The notes under the pieces are model-generated. The model was not told the origin of the DNA and searched no databases. It saw only the letters and a program-made list of their open reading frames with translations. From NCBI RefSeq assembly GCF_900100085.1, contig NZ_FNEJ01000010.1, positions 124,001 to 188,000 of the forward strand: a DNA stretch of 64,000 nt, given 5' to 3'. This DNA comes from Salipiger marinus (lineage in GTDB: Bacteria > Pseudomonadota > Alphaproteobacteria > Rhodobacterales > Rhodobacteraceae). A program made the position numbers and the translations under genes. Below are positions 16,074 through 24,291 of this stretch, in pieces (the stretch's first letter is position 1; the number at the start of each line of letters is the position of its first letter).

Positions 16074-18179
16074 TCAGAACCCGAACAGATCCGCCTGAGC
16101 GATGGCCCGGTCGACAAAGCGCGTGCGGTCGGCCTCGGGCGTCCAGTCCAGCATCTGCTTGGGCTTGTCGATGATGAAGGGCGAAAAATGCGCCCGGCTT
16201 TTCCAGTCCGCCAGCGAGGGGCGCGTGACGCCGTGCTGGCGCAGGGCATATTTCTTCAGCACCGATTTTACCGCATCCGCCGCGTAAAAGGCGGTGAGAT
16301 TGCCGGAGCTGACCCGGATCCGCGCCCCCAGCACCGCATGGATGGCGTCGAAATAGTCGCGCGCGGTCAGCAGCGGCTCGCCCACAAGGTTGAAGCTTTG
16401 CCCGTTGGCCGAAGGCCGCGCCGCCATGCGTACCAGCCCGTCCACGACATCGTCGATCAGCACGAAGGGCAGGATGTTCTGCCCCGGCCCCCAGATGCGC
16501 ACCGCCCCCGCACCATGCCAGCGCCCGATGCCCCAGTGCTGCAGCGGTCCGCCATGGCCCACCACGATGCCGGGGCGCGCGATGGTCAGCGGCAGCCCCC
16601 GGTCGCGATGCAGCGCCATCAGCTGCCGCTCGCATTCCGCCTTGGACCGGGCATAAAGGTTGCGGTCGCTCATATCCGCCGCGAAGGGCGTGGATTCGGT
16701 GATCGGCACCTCGGGGCGGGACATGTCGAAGCTGGCGATGGTGCCGGTATAGATCAGCCGTTTCACCCCGGCCTTCTGGCAGGCCATGCCGACGCGGGTG
16801 GCGACACCCACATCGTTGACCAGCGCCTCGGCCCATGTCTTTTCCAGCGAGCGCGCAAGGTTGAACACCACGTCCACCCCCTGCATCGCGTGGGTCAGCG
16901 CCTCCAGATCGTGGAGGTTCAGCGCCACGGTTTCCACCTGATCGGGCAGGTCGGGGAAGGGGCCGCGCCGCCCGCGCGACAGCACGCGCACGTCATGGCC
17001 ATCCGCCACCAGCCTGCGGGTCAGCGCCCGCCCGATAAAGCCGGTGCCGCCGATCACCAGCGCGCTGGGGCGGGCGGGCCGGGTCTGCACGGCGGGGGCC
17101 TTCACCTCCAGCACCGAGGCGGGCAGCAGGGCGATGGCCTGGTCCAGCGCCTCCATCACCGCCACGGCGCTGTCGCCGGAAAAGCGCGGATCGGAGGGCC
17201 TGCCTTGGGAAATGGCGCCATAGACGGCAGCGGTCATGCCGCGAAAGCTTTGGCCATAGGGGTTCTGCTGGTTCAGCGACCGGGTCTGGATCGCGGCGTT
17301 GCGCGCGCCCACCCGCAGATGCTGCCAGCCCAGATCCAGCTGTTTGCGCAAGGGGTTGAGGATGAGGTCAGAGGCGTTTTCCCGTTCCACCATCAGCGTG
17401 TCGGCGGCATAGTCCAGCCGCGCCCGCCCCGAGGATCCGCGCAGCACCACCGACCGGTCATCGACGGTTTCCACCATCGACAGCGTAAAGCTCAGATCGA
17501 CCCCGCCCGCGCGGGCATAGATGCGGAAGCCCTGCGGGCGCTGGTCGCCGCCGGGCAGGGCGACGGGCTTGCTGGCGGAGGCGAACAGGATCTCGGGCGG
17601 GCCGAACAGATCGACGGCAAAGGCCATCAGATGCGGCCCCAGTTCCAGCAGCAGGTTGCGGGGTTCGCGCAGCAGCCACAGGCTGTAAGGGCCGGAGCGC
17701 AGCGGCGCCAGCGGCAGCGCCCATGTAAAATCGGCGGCGGAGATCCGGCCATACTCTCCGGCCTGCATCGCGGCCTTCATCCGCTGATAGGTGGGCAGGC
17801 CAAGGAAGTTGTGCCCGGCATGGAACAGCTTGCCCGCCGCCCGCGCCGCGTCGCGGATGGCGCGGGTCTGGTCGGCACTGGTGGCGACCGGTTTTTCCAC
17901 CAGAACATGCAGCCCGGCCTTCAGGCATTGCTGGGCCAGCGCGGCATGGGGGTTGGGCGGGGTCAGCACATGCACCGCGTCGCAGCTGCCGCTGTTGATC
18001 AGCGCCTCGACCGAGGTGAAGGCCATCAGCCCATGCGCTTCGGCGAAGCCGCGCGCGGCGGGTTCGGAAATGTCGCAGATCGCTTGCAGCTGGACACCGG
18101 GCGTGGCGCGCAGCGCCTCGGCATGCCAGCTTGCGATATATCCGGCGCCGATCAGACCGACGCGAACAGGAAGTGTCAT
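16074..18179 (-). CDS. Fusion: Gfo/Idh/MocA oxidoreductase plus NAD-dependent epimerase/dehydratase
   Basis: Residues 1 to about 355 are a Gfo/Idh/MocA dehydrogenase (GLIGAGYI at 8-15 for NAD, VEKPVA near 94-99). From about 370 a second Rossmann domain starts (IGGTGFIGRAL), with YARSK near 507-511 as the YxxxK pair of extended SDR/epimerases. At 701 residues it equals the sum of two enzymes and has no frameshift. The same two activities occur as separate, overlapping genes at 20389-22511, so this locus holds both fused and split versions. They probably remodel a nucleotide sugar or lipid-linked sugar in two consecutive NAD-dependent steps. The start is ATG 18179; the next gene upstream ends 12 bases away, so both are in one transcript. 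Confidence 0.88.
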   Translation of the reverse strand: MTLPVRVGLIGAGYIASWHAEALRATPGVQLQAICDISEPAARGFAEAHGLMAFTSVEALINSGSCDAVHVLTPPNPHAALAQQCLKAGLHVLVEKPVATSADQTRAIRDAARAAGKLFHAGHNFLGLPTYQRMKAAMQAGEYGRISAADFTWALPLAPLRSGPYSLWLLREPRNLLLELGPHLMAFAVDLFGPPEILFASASKPVALPGGDQRPQGFRIYARAGGVDLSFTLSMVETVDDRSVVLRGSSGRARLDYAADTLMVERENASDLILNPLRKQLDLGWQHLRVGARNAAIQTRSLNQQNPYGQSFRGMTAAVYGAISQGRPSDPRFSGDSAVAVMEALDQAIALLPASVLEVKAPAVQTRPARPSALVIGGTGFIGRALTRRLVADGHDVRVLSRGRRGPFPDLPDQVETVALNLHDLEALTHAMQGVDVVFNLARSLEKTWAEALVNDVGVATRVGMACQKAGVKRLIYTGTIASFDMSRPEVPITESTPFAADMSDRNLYARSKAECERQLMALHRDRGLPLTIARPGIVVGHGGPLQHWGIGRWHGAGAVRIWGPGQNILPFVLIDDVVDGLVRMAARPSANGQSFNLVGEPLLTARDYFDAIHAVLGARIRVSSGNLTAFYAADAVKSVLKKYALRQHGVTRPSLADWKSRAHFSPFIIDKPKQMLDWTPEADRTRFVDRAIAQADLFGF

Positions 18180-18191
18180 CCGGCGCGCCCC

Positions 18192-19151
18192 TTATTTGTA
18201 TTCGATGATGCGCATCTGCGCGTTGCGCAGACGGCGGAGATGATAGGTGGCCATGCCGACGAGGTTGGGAAATTTCGACAGGGCGATGAAGAGGGCGTGT
18301 TGCCGCGCCTCGCGTTTAGGCAGCCCGGCGCGGCGCAGCCCCTGCTGCGTGCGCAGGTAGTTCAGCGCATAGATGGCCAGCGGCACCAGCAGTAGCCATG
18401 GCGAGACCAGCGCCAGCGCCAGCGACAGCAGCGGCAGCACCAGCGCATAGGCCAGCACTCGCTGCCGTTCGCGGGCAAAGTAATCCGGATGCAGGTGGCC
18501 GACATGGGCAAAGCCATGGCCGGTGCGCACCGCGCGGCGCCACCACTGGCCGAACCGGTGCATGTCGGCATCGTGGCGCGTCATCTCCAGCGGCAAGCGC
18601 TCCAGCGCCCATCCGGCCTTGCGCAGCCTTGTGCCGAACTCCTCGTCTTCGGAGGCGATGATGCTGTCGCCAAAGCCGCCGACATGGCGGAACGCCTCGG
18701 CCCGCACCAGCATGTCGCCGCCGCAGCCCAGAATGCGCCCCACCGGGCGGCGCCATTCGAAATCGCAGAGCTGGTTGAAGATGGAGCTGTCGCGGTGAAT
18801 TTCCGACCGCCAGCCGGTGACCAGCGCCAGTTCGGGATGCCGCGACAGATGCGCCACGGCGGCAGAGACAAAGCCCGGCACCAGCGTGCAGTCGCCATCG
18901 ACGAACATCACGAAATCCGGATCGGTCAGCGCGGCAAAGCCCGCATTGCGCGCGCGCGCGGCGGTAAAGGGCACCGACATGTCCAGTTCGACGACCTGCG
19001 CGCCCGCGCGGCGCGCTTCGGCCACGCTGCTGTCGGTGGATCCGCTGTCCACATAGACCACCTGCCGCGCCTGACCCGGCAGCGAGGCCAAGGCCGCGAC
19101 AAGCCGGGATCCTTCGTTGCGGCCGATCAGGACGATGTCCACGGCACTCAT
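18192..19151 (-). CDS. Family 2 glycosyltransferase
   Basis: A 319-residue GT-A glycosyltransferase: IGRNEGSRL and VDSGSTD (34-40) at the N-terminus, DGD at 85-87 as metal-binding DxD, and ASEDEE at 166-171 as catalytic-base region. Two hydrophobic stretches near 220-255 suggest membrane association. The chosen ATG (19151-19149) overlaps the stop of the upstream GT4 gene as ATGA; the frame is open further upstream, but that part is a shadow of the GT4 gene. It belongs to a run of minus-strand genes from 22511 to 16074 with start/stop overlaps. Sugar specificity is not visible. Confidence 0.88.
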   Translation of the reverse strand: MSAVDIVLIGRNEGSRLVAALASLPGQARQVVYVDSGSTDSSVAEARRAGAQVVELDMSVPFTAARARNAGFAALTDPDFVMFVDGDCTLVPGFVSAAVAHLSRHPELALVTGWRSEIHRDSSIFNQLCDFEWRRPVGRILGCGGDMLVRAEAFRHVGGFGDSIIASEDEEFGTRLRKAGWALERLPLEMTRHDADMHRFGQWWRRAVRTGHGFAHVGHLHPDYFARERQRVLAYALVLPLLSLALALVSPWLLLVPLAIYALNYLRTQQGLRRAGLPKREARQHALFIALSKFPNLVGMATYHLRRLRNAQMRIIEYK

Positions 19152-20392
19152 GCGATGTCCTTTCTGGACAGGGGCGCGGGCGTGGCCGCGCCGGAGGACT
19201 GGAACAGCTGCGAGAGCTTGGCAGCCTCGGTGGCAATGTTGAAATCGGCGCTGACCCGGGCCCGCCCGGCCTGCCCCATGGCGTGACGGCGGGCGGGATC
19301 GGTCAGCAGCGTGTCCAGCGCGCGGGCCAGCGGCGCGGCTTCGCCCGGTGGCACCAGCAGGCCGGAGATGCCGGAGTCGACCAGTTCGGGAATGCCCGCG
19401 ATCTGCGTGGTGACCACGGGCAGGCCCGCCGCCATCGCCTCCATCAGCACCACGGGCACGCCTTCGGCAAAGCTGGGCAGCACGAAGATCTGCGCGCCCG
19501 CCAAGGCATCGGCCACCTCGGACTGGCTGCGATAGCCCAGAAACTCCACCCGGTCGGCCAGCCCCAGCCGGATCGCCCGCGCCTCCAGCGCGGCGCGGTC
19601 GGGGCCGTCGCCGATCAGCCGCAGCCGCAGCGCGGGATGGGCGGGGGCCAGCGCCGCCAGCGCCTCCAGCAGCAAGGGCACGCCTTTCACCCCGGCGAGC
19701 CTGCCGACAAACAGCAGCACCGGATCGTGGCCGGGGGCGGCAGCATAGCGCGCGGGGTCGATGCCGCAATGCACCACCCGCAGCTTGGGCCAGTGCGCGG
19801 CCTCGGCGAAACACATCAGCTGCGACCGGCAGAAGGCGCTGATGCAGGCGACAAATTCCGCCCGCGCCGCCTTTTCGTCGATGCGCCAGTGCTGCGGTTC
19901 AAAGAAGATGTCCGGCCCGTGGATGGTAAAGCTGTAGGGGATGCCCGACAGGGCAGAGGCCAGCATCGCCACGGTGCAGGAGGCTTTGGCGATGTGGTTG
20001 TGCAGATGCTCCACGCCCTGTTCCGCCAGATGCGCGGCCAGCACCCCCGCCTCAAGGAAATAGATCAGGTTGTAAAGCCGCCCCTTCACCCCCTTGGGGG
20101 CCGTGGTCCATGCCAGCCGCAGCGCGCGGCCATAACGGGCAGGCCGCGCCAGCCAGCGGCCATGGGCGCGCAGCACGCGCAGCGGGGCGCGGCAGGCCTC
20201 CAGCACCTTGAAGGTGCGGGCATGTTCGCTGCGCTGTTCGGGGCCGACCAGATGTTCCGCGCCCGTGGTGCGGATGGAGCAGGTCAGCACCTCATGCCCC
20301 AGCGCGCGCAGCGCCGCCACCTCGCGCTGGATGAACGTGTCCGAGGCGCGGGGATATTCCCCGGTCAGATAGGCGAGACGGCGCAGGGTCAT
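19148..20392 (-). CDS. Family 4 glycosyltransferase
   Basis: A GT-B retaining glycosyltransferase of 414 residues. The N-terminus (YLTGEYPRASDTFIQREV) is typical of colanic-acid/EPS GT4 enzymes. HNHI marks the acceptor side; VGRLAGVKGV and the later EGVPVVLMEAMAAGLPVV form the E-x7-E-like donor-binding motif. It should add one sugar of the repeat unit at the cytoplasmic face. Its stop overlaps the next start (ATGA) and its own start overlaps the end of the upstream epimerase gene by four bases. Donor sugar is unknown. Confidence 0.9.
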   Translation of the reverse strand: MTLRRLAYLTGEYPRASDTFIQREVAALRALGHEVLTCSIRTTGAEHLVGPEQRSEHARTFKVLEACRAPLRVLRAHGRWLARPARYGRALRLAWTTAPKGVKGRLYNLIYFLEAGVLAAHLAEQGVEHLHNHIAKASCTVAMLASALSGIPYSFTIHGPDIFFEPQHWRIDEKAARAEFVACISAFCRSQLMCFAEAAHWPKLRVVHCGIDPARYAAAPGHDPVLLFVGRLAGVKGVPLLLEALAALAPAHPALRLRLIGDGPDRAALEARAIRLGLADRVEFLGYRSQSEVADALAGAQIFVLPSFAEGVPVVLMEAMAAGLPVVTTQIAGIPELVDSGISGLLVPPGEAAPLARALDTLLTDPARRHAMGQAGRARVSADFNIATEAAKLSQLFQSSGAATPAPLSRKDIA

Positions 20393-21357
20393 GCCGCGCC
20401 CTCCTTCAGGGCGGCGGCCATCAGCGCCTCGAACCGTGGCTGGTCCAGCGGGCCAAGCCGCCGCACCAGCGCGCGGGCGTCATAGCGCAGCGGCAGGATG
20501 CGGGCGCGCAGCACGGGTTCGCGCAAAAGCCCGGGCAGGCGCGGGCCAAGCGGCGCCAGCAGCCGGGCCACGGGCAGCACCACGGGCCATGGCAGCGGCA
20601 GCACCAGCCGGGGCCAGCCCGACAGCCGGTGCGCGCGCAGGAACCGCGCCCGGTCGGGCCGGTCGGCATCGACGAGGTTCAGCACCTCCACCCCCTGCGG
20701 GGCGATGCCTGCCGCCCGCACCAGCCGCCGCGCCACATGATCCACATGCGCCAAGGGCAGCTCTCCACCCTGACCCATGGCGATCAGCAGCGGGCCCAGC
20801 GACACGCCCAGATGCGCGTTCCATGTCCGGCCTTCGCCAAAGATCGCGCCGGGGCGCAGGATCCACAGCGGATGGCCCGCGTCCCGGCACATCGCCTCCT
20901 GTCGCAGCTTTCCGGCGACATAGGCGTCGCGCGCGGTGTCGGGCTGTTCCAGCGGGGTCGCTTCGGTCACGGTGCCGCCCGGCGCCAGCTTGGTGTAATC
21001 ATAGACGGCGATGGAACTGACCAGCACCAGCCGCGCGGACTGGCCCGCCATTGCCGCCAGCAGATGCCGCGTGCCCAGCGTGGTGGCCGCCGTCACCGCA
21101 CCTTCGTCGCTGCCCAGATGCGCGGCGCAGTGGATGACGGCGCCAACGCCGCGCAGCGCGGCGCGCAGCACCGGGATCGCCGCCGGATCGGCCAGATCGG
21201 CGCAGCAGGGGATCACCCCCGCCTCGGTCCACGCGGCGGGGGGCGTGCCACGGGTCACCGCCACCACCTCCAGCCCCTGCGCGCGTGCCTGAGACAGCAC
21301 CGCCCGCCCGACGAATCCGGTGGCCCCGGTCAGCAGCAGGCGGGTCACATCGCCCAT
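20389..21357 (-). CDS. NAD-dependent epimerase/dehydratase (extended SDR)
   Basis: The protein of 322 residues starts with a Rossmann motif, LLTGATGFVG (8-17). VSSIAVYDY supplies the catalytic Ser region and YVAGK the YxxxK pair. It should act on a nucleotide- or lipid-linked sugar with NAD(P). The ATG at 21357 lies 13 bases inside the end of the upstream Gfo/Idh/MocA gene. Together they form the unfused counterpart of the fusion protein encoded at 16074-18179. A much longer open frame upstream is antisense or shadow sequence. Confidence 0.85.
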   Translation of the reverse strand: MGDVTRLLLTGATGFVGRAVLSQARAQGLEVVAVTRGTPPAAWTEAGVIPCCADLADPAAIPVLRAALRGVGAVIHCAAHLGSDEGAVTAATTLGTRHLLAAMAGQSARLVLVSSIAVYDYTKLAPGGTVTEATPLEQPDTARDAYVAGKLRQEAMCRDAGHPLWILRPGAIFGEGRTWNAHLGVSLGPLLIAMGQGGELPLAHVDHVARRLVRAAGIAPQGVEVLNLVDADRPDRARFLRAHRLSGWPRLVLPLPWPVVLPVARLLAPLGPRLPGLLREPVLRARILPLRYDARALVRRLGPLDQPRFEALMAAALKEGAA

Positions 21358-22472
21358 GGCATCGGCTCCATCGGGGCGCAGCGCGTGGTCATGCGCTGGG
21401 CGCCGCCGGTTTCCCCGGCATTCTGGATGGCCAGCGTCACCTCGGTCAGGTGCAGCGCAAAATCGGCGGAGAGGCGGCAGGGCCGGTTGTCGCGCAGCGC
21501 CTCCAGCATCTCGGCGGGGCCGAGCATGAAGTTCATCGCGGCGGCGCCCCAGCGTTTCACCTTTGGATGGGTGGGCTGCGGCAGGCGCAGGCGGCGGGGC
21601 AGCGGGTGTTCCATCAGCCGCCGCCGCAGGGTGAAGCGGCGGGCAAAGCGCACCGGGGCGGCATTGTCCCACGCCGCCTTGCAGCGCAGCACCCCCGCAT
21701 CGCCGACGATGCTGATCCCGTGGTCATGCGGGGCGGCGATGGAACAGGTCAGCCGGGTGACGGGGCCATGGTCGAAAAACAGCACGGCCACCGACAGATC
21801 CGGTGCGGTGGGGCCAAGCCCGCCCTTGTCGGGCAGCACCTCGGCCGAGGCTGCGACCACCGTGCGCACCGATCCGAACCAAGAGATCAGCCAAGTCAGG
21901 TAATAGCCCCCATGTTCCAGCGTGCAGCCGACGCGAAACTCGTCCTCCCACGGCCAGGGTGCGCCGCTTTCGCTGTGCCATCGGTCATAGGCGGCCTGCG
22001 GCACGAACCCGTCATCCAGTTCGGCATAAATCGCGCGCGGCGTGCCCGCGATGCCATGGCGCAGCGCATGGCCCAGCGTCTGCGCGGTCTCGCCCAGCAC
22101 GGAACAGGGGGCGGAGGCCAGCAGAAGCCCGTGTGCGGCGGCAAGCTGGTGCAGATCCTCGGCCTCGGCCAGCGTCAGGGCCAGCGGCTTTTCGCAATAG
22201 ACGTGATGTCCCGCCTCCAGCACCGCGCGGTTCAGCGCGTAATGCGCGCCCGGATTGGTCAGGTTCAGCACCACGCCCCCAGCGGGGGCCTGCGCCAGAA
22301 ACCGGTCCAGCGAGGGTTCCGCCCGCAGCCCCCAATGGGCGCAGAACCGCGCCAGCCGGTCGGGGTCGTGGTCATGCACCTGTGCCACGGCCAGCCCCGG
22401 CATCGCCGCAAGCGAGCGCATATACAGATCGGCTACAAAGCCGCAGCCCAGAATCGACAGCTGTCCGGTCAC
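21345..22472 (-). CDS. Gfo/Idh/MocA-family oxidoreductase
   Basis: A sugar dehydrogenase-like protein of about 375 residues. LGCGFVAD near the N-terminus is the NAD-binding loop and CEKPLAL is the family's conserved EKP motif; LEHGGYYL marks the C-terminal substrate sheet. I prefer the GTG at 22472, right after a GGGGG stretch, because the Rossmann strand begins seven residues later; an in-frame ATG at 22511 would add 13 residues of low similarity. It is the first gene of the minus-strand run ending at 16074, so the 22473-22756 spacer should hold its promoter. Confidence 0.82.
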   Translation of the reverse strand: MTGQLSILGCGFVADLYMRSLAAMPGLAVAQVHDHDPDRLARFCAHWGLRAEPSLDRFLAQAPAGGVVLNLTNPGAHYALNRAVLEAGHHVYCEKPLALTLAEAEDLHQLAAAHGLLLASAPCSVLGETAQTLGHALRHGIAGTPRAIYAELDDGFVPQAAYDRWHSESGAPWPWEDEFRVGCTLEHGGYYLTWLISWFGSVRTVVAASAEVLPDKGGLGPTAPDLSVAVLFFDHGPVTRLTCSIAAPHDHGISIVGDAGVLRCKAAWDNAAPVRFARRFTLRRRLMEHPLPRRLRLPQPTHPKVKRWGAAAMNFMLGPAEMLEALRDNRPCRLSADFALHLTEVTLAIQNAGETGGAQRMTTRCAPMEPMPWAM

Positions 22473-22556
22473 ATTGCCCCCTGTCTGCGCAGGCAGGGCC
22501 AGCCGAAACACCGGAGGAAAAGCGGGATCATGCGGGGTCTTTCTTGCCGGAGCCTT

Positions 22557-22590
22557 TGGTCAGCCGTCTTTGACCAGACAAATTTGACCA
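22557..22590. promoter_or_regulatory. Three TGACCA half-sites with exact 14-base spacing
   Basis: TGGTCA begins at 22557 and its complement-type half-site TGACCA at 22571 and again at 22585. The last two sit in a 10-base direct repeat, TTTGACCAGA (22569-22578 and 22583-22592). The array sits in the AT-richer divergent spacer between the Gfo/Idh gene and the WecG-type gene, where promoters for both directions must lie. It looks like the binding array of a dimeric regulator. The regulator is unknown. Confidence 0.5.
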
Positions 22591-22612
22591 GATTTCGGCA
22601 CAAAGCTGCAAT

Positions 22613-22670
22613 GCCTGTACAGGCGCAGCCTTTGAGGTGACAATTTTGCACCTTATGCGGCAGCTCTGCC
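22613..22670. promoter_or_regulatory. Further palindromes in the divergent spacer
   Basis: GCCTGTACAGGC (22613-22624) is a perfect 12-base palindrome. AGGTG and CACCT (22635-22653) form a second inverted repeat around ACAATTTTG, and GGCAG-CT-CTGCC (22659-22670) is a third. They lie between the TGACCA array and the WecG-type start at 22757. They may be operator or leader-RNA structures; no sigma-70 promoter could be fixed with confidence. Confidence 0.35.
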
Positions 22671-22756
22671 ACGGTCTGCGGGAAATCGACGTATCGGCAT
22701 CTCGGAATGTCGGGGATTGGCTGTAGAACTTGGCGTCGGGGCCAGAGGGATGTCGT

Positions 22757-23521
22757 ATGGATTTCAGCGTTTCGGGGCAGAAGGTCTCCGTCAACGTGGC
22801 GACATGGGCCGCGCTTCAGGCCCGTGTGACCGAACGTCTGGCGCAGCGTCAGGGCTTTGCGCTGGCCACGCTCAACCTTGATCATCTGGTCAAGCTGCGC
22901 GGCCTGCCACGGTTCCGCGCCGCCTATGCCGCGCAGGATCTGGTCACCGCTGACGGCAATCCCATCGTGTGGATGTCGCGGCTGGCGGGCCGCCCGGTGG
23001 AACTGATCCCCGGATCCGATGCGATCCTGCCGCTGGCGCGCATCGCGGCGCGGCTGGGGGTGGGCGTGGCGCTGGTGGGCAGCACCGCCGAATCGCTGTC
23101 CCGCGCCAAAAGCTATCTGGAACGCGAGGTGCGCGACCTGACCGTGGTCTGCACGCTGGCGCCGCCCATGGGTTTTGACCCCGACAGCCCCGAGGCACAG
23201 GCCCTGCACGAGCAGATCGCCGCCTCTGGCGCGGGGCTGTGTTTCGTGGCGCTTGGCGCGCCCAAGCAGGAAATCTTTGCCGCCAGTGGCCGCCGCGCCG
23301 CGCCCGCCGTGGGCTATGTCAGCATTGGCGCCGGGCTGGATTTTCTGGCGGGGATGCAGAAACGCGCGCCAGCATGGGCGCGGCGTCTGGCGCTGGAATG
23401 GCTGTGGCGGGCGCTGAACAGCCCGAAACGGCTGGGCCTGCGCTATCTGCAATGTCTGGCGATCCTGCCGGGCCAGATGCTGCGGGCGGCGGTGCAACGC
23501 TTCCGCTCCCGTCAGGCCTGA
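22757..23521 (+). CDS. WecG/TagA/CpsF-family glycosyltransferase (GT26)
   Basis: The enzyme of 254 residues should add ManNAc(A)-type or glucosyl units to a lipid-linked acceptor, as in enterobacterial common antigen, teichoic acid or EPS assembly. Family marks are TLNLDHL, the catalytic-site TADGNPIVW (about 69-77) and GAPKQE. The ATG 22757 is preferred to an in-frame start 27 bases upstream because homologues begin near this residue. It is the only plus-strand gene in the middle of the locus. Its end overlaps the convergent SDR gene by ten bases. Confidence 0.9.
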   Translation: MDFSVSGQKVSVNVATWAALQARVTERLAQRQGFALATLNLDHLVKLRGLPRFRAAYAAQDLVTADGNPIVWMSRLAGRPVELIPGSDAILPLARIAARLGVGVALVGSTAESLSRAKSYLEREVRDLTVVCTLAPPMGFDPDSPEAQALHEQIAASGAGLCFVALGAPKQEIFAASGRRAAPAVGYVSIGAGLDFLAGMQKRAPAWARRLALEWLWRALNSPKRLGLRYLQCLAILPGQMLRAAVQRFRSRQA

Positions 23522-24291
23522 GGGGCCAGCCGCCGCGGGCGGCGCCGCTGGCCGGTCAGCGCCTGCTTGACCCGGGATTTCAGCCCCAGCGGTGGCAGCA
23601 CCTCCGTGTCCCGCTCGAACACGGCGCCGTTCAGATCCGGATCGCAGCGCAGCGCCAGATCCACCCCCCAGCGGGCCGACAGCTCGGGCGGCAGGCCATC
23701 GGGAATGCCCATGTCGGTGCGCAGCATGCCGGGCATCCAGTCGCCGATCACGATGCCCGGAAAGCGGTCGCCCAGATCGGCCACCAGCGCGCGGGTGAAG
23801 ATGCGCGCGGCGCCTTTCGACACGGAATAGGCCGCAGAGGCGGGCAGCGGCTGCAGATCGGCAAAGGTCGCGACGTTGAGGATGCGGCCCCGCCCGCGCG
23901 CCACCATCCCGTCCAGCACGGCACGGGTGCAGGCCACCGTCCCGCCCAGATTGACGGCGACGCTGTGCAGAAAGCTCTCTGCCGTCTCGTCCAGAATGTC
24001 GCGCCGGGGATAGACCGCGGCATTGTTGACAAGCAGCGCCACCGGCCCGTGATCCGTGGTGATCCCGGCCACGCAGCGGATGACGGCGGCGGGGTCGGCC
24101 ACGTCCAGCGGCCAGATCAGCACCCGGCCCTGCGGCGCCTGTTCCTGCGTCTCCTCAAGGGCGGATCTGCGGCGTCCGACTGCGGCGACGGTGAAGCCCT
24201 GCCGGGCAAGCTCCAGCGCCAGCGCGCGGCCCAGCCCGGATCCGGCGCCAGTCACCAGCGCGATGCCGTCTTGGGGGGTCAGTCGGGTCAT
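23512..24291 (-). CDS. Short-chain dehydrogenase/reductase
   Basis: A classical SDR of 259 residues with TGAGSGLGRA near 15-24 for NAD(P), NNAAVY as the structural NNAG motif and YSVSK as YxxxK. The position 13 residues before the catalytic Tyr, normally Ser, reads Thr (NVATFAD). The start overlaps the stop of the GMC oxidoreductase gene (ATGA), so the two oxidoreductases are co-translated. They could carry out successive oxidations or reductions of a sugar or lipid alcohol, but the substrate is unknown. Confidence 0.85.
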   Translation of the reverse strand: MTRLTPQDGIALVTGAGSGLGRALALELARQGFTVAAVGRRRSALEETQEQAPQGRVLIWPLDVADPAAVIRCVAGITTDHGPVALLVNNAAVYPRRDILDETAESFLHSVAVNLGGTVACTRAVLDGMVARGRGRILNVATFADLQPLPASAAYSVSKGAARIFTRALVADLGDRFPGIVIGDWMPGMLRTDMGIPDGLPPELSARWGVDLALRCDPDLNGAVFERDTEVLPPLGLKSRVKQALTGQRRRPRRLAPQA

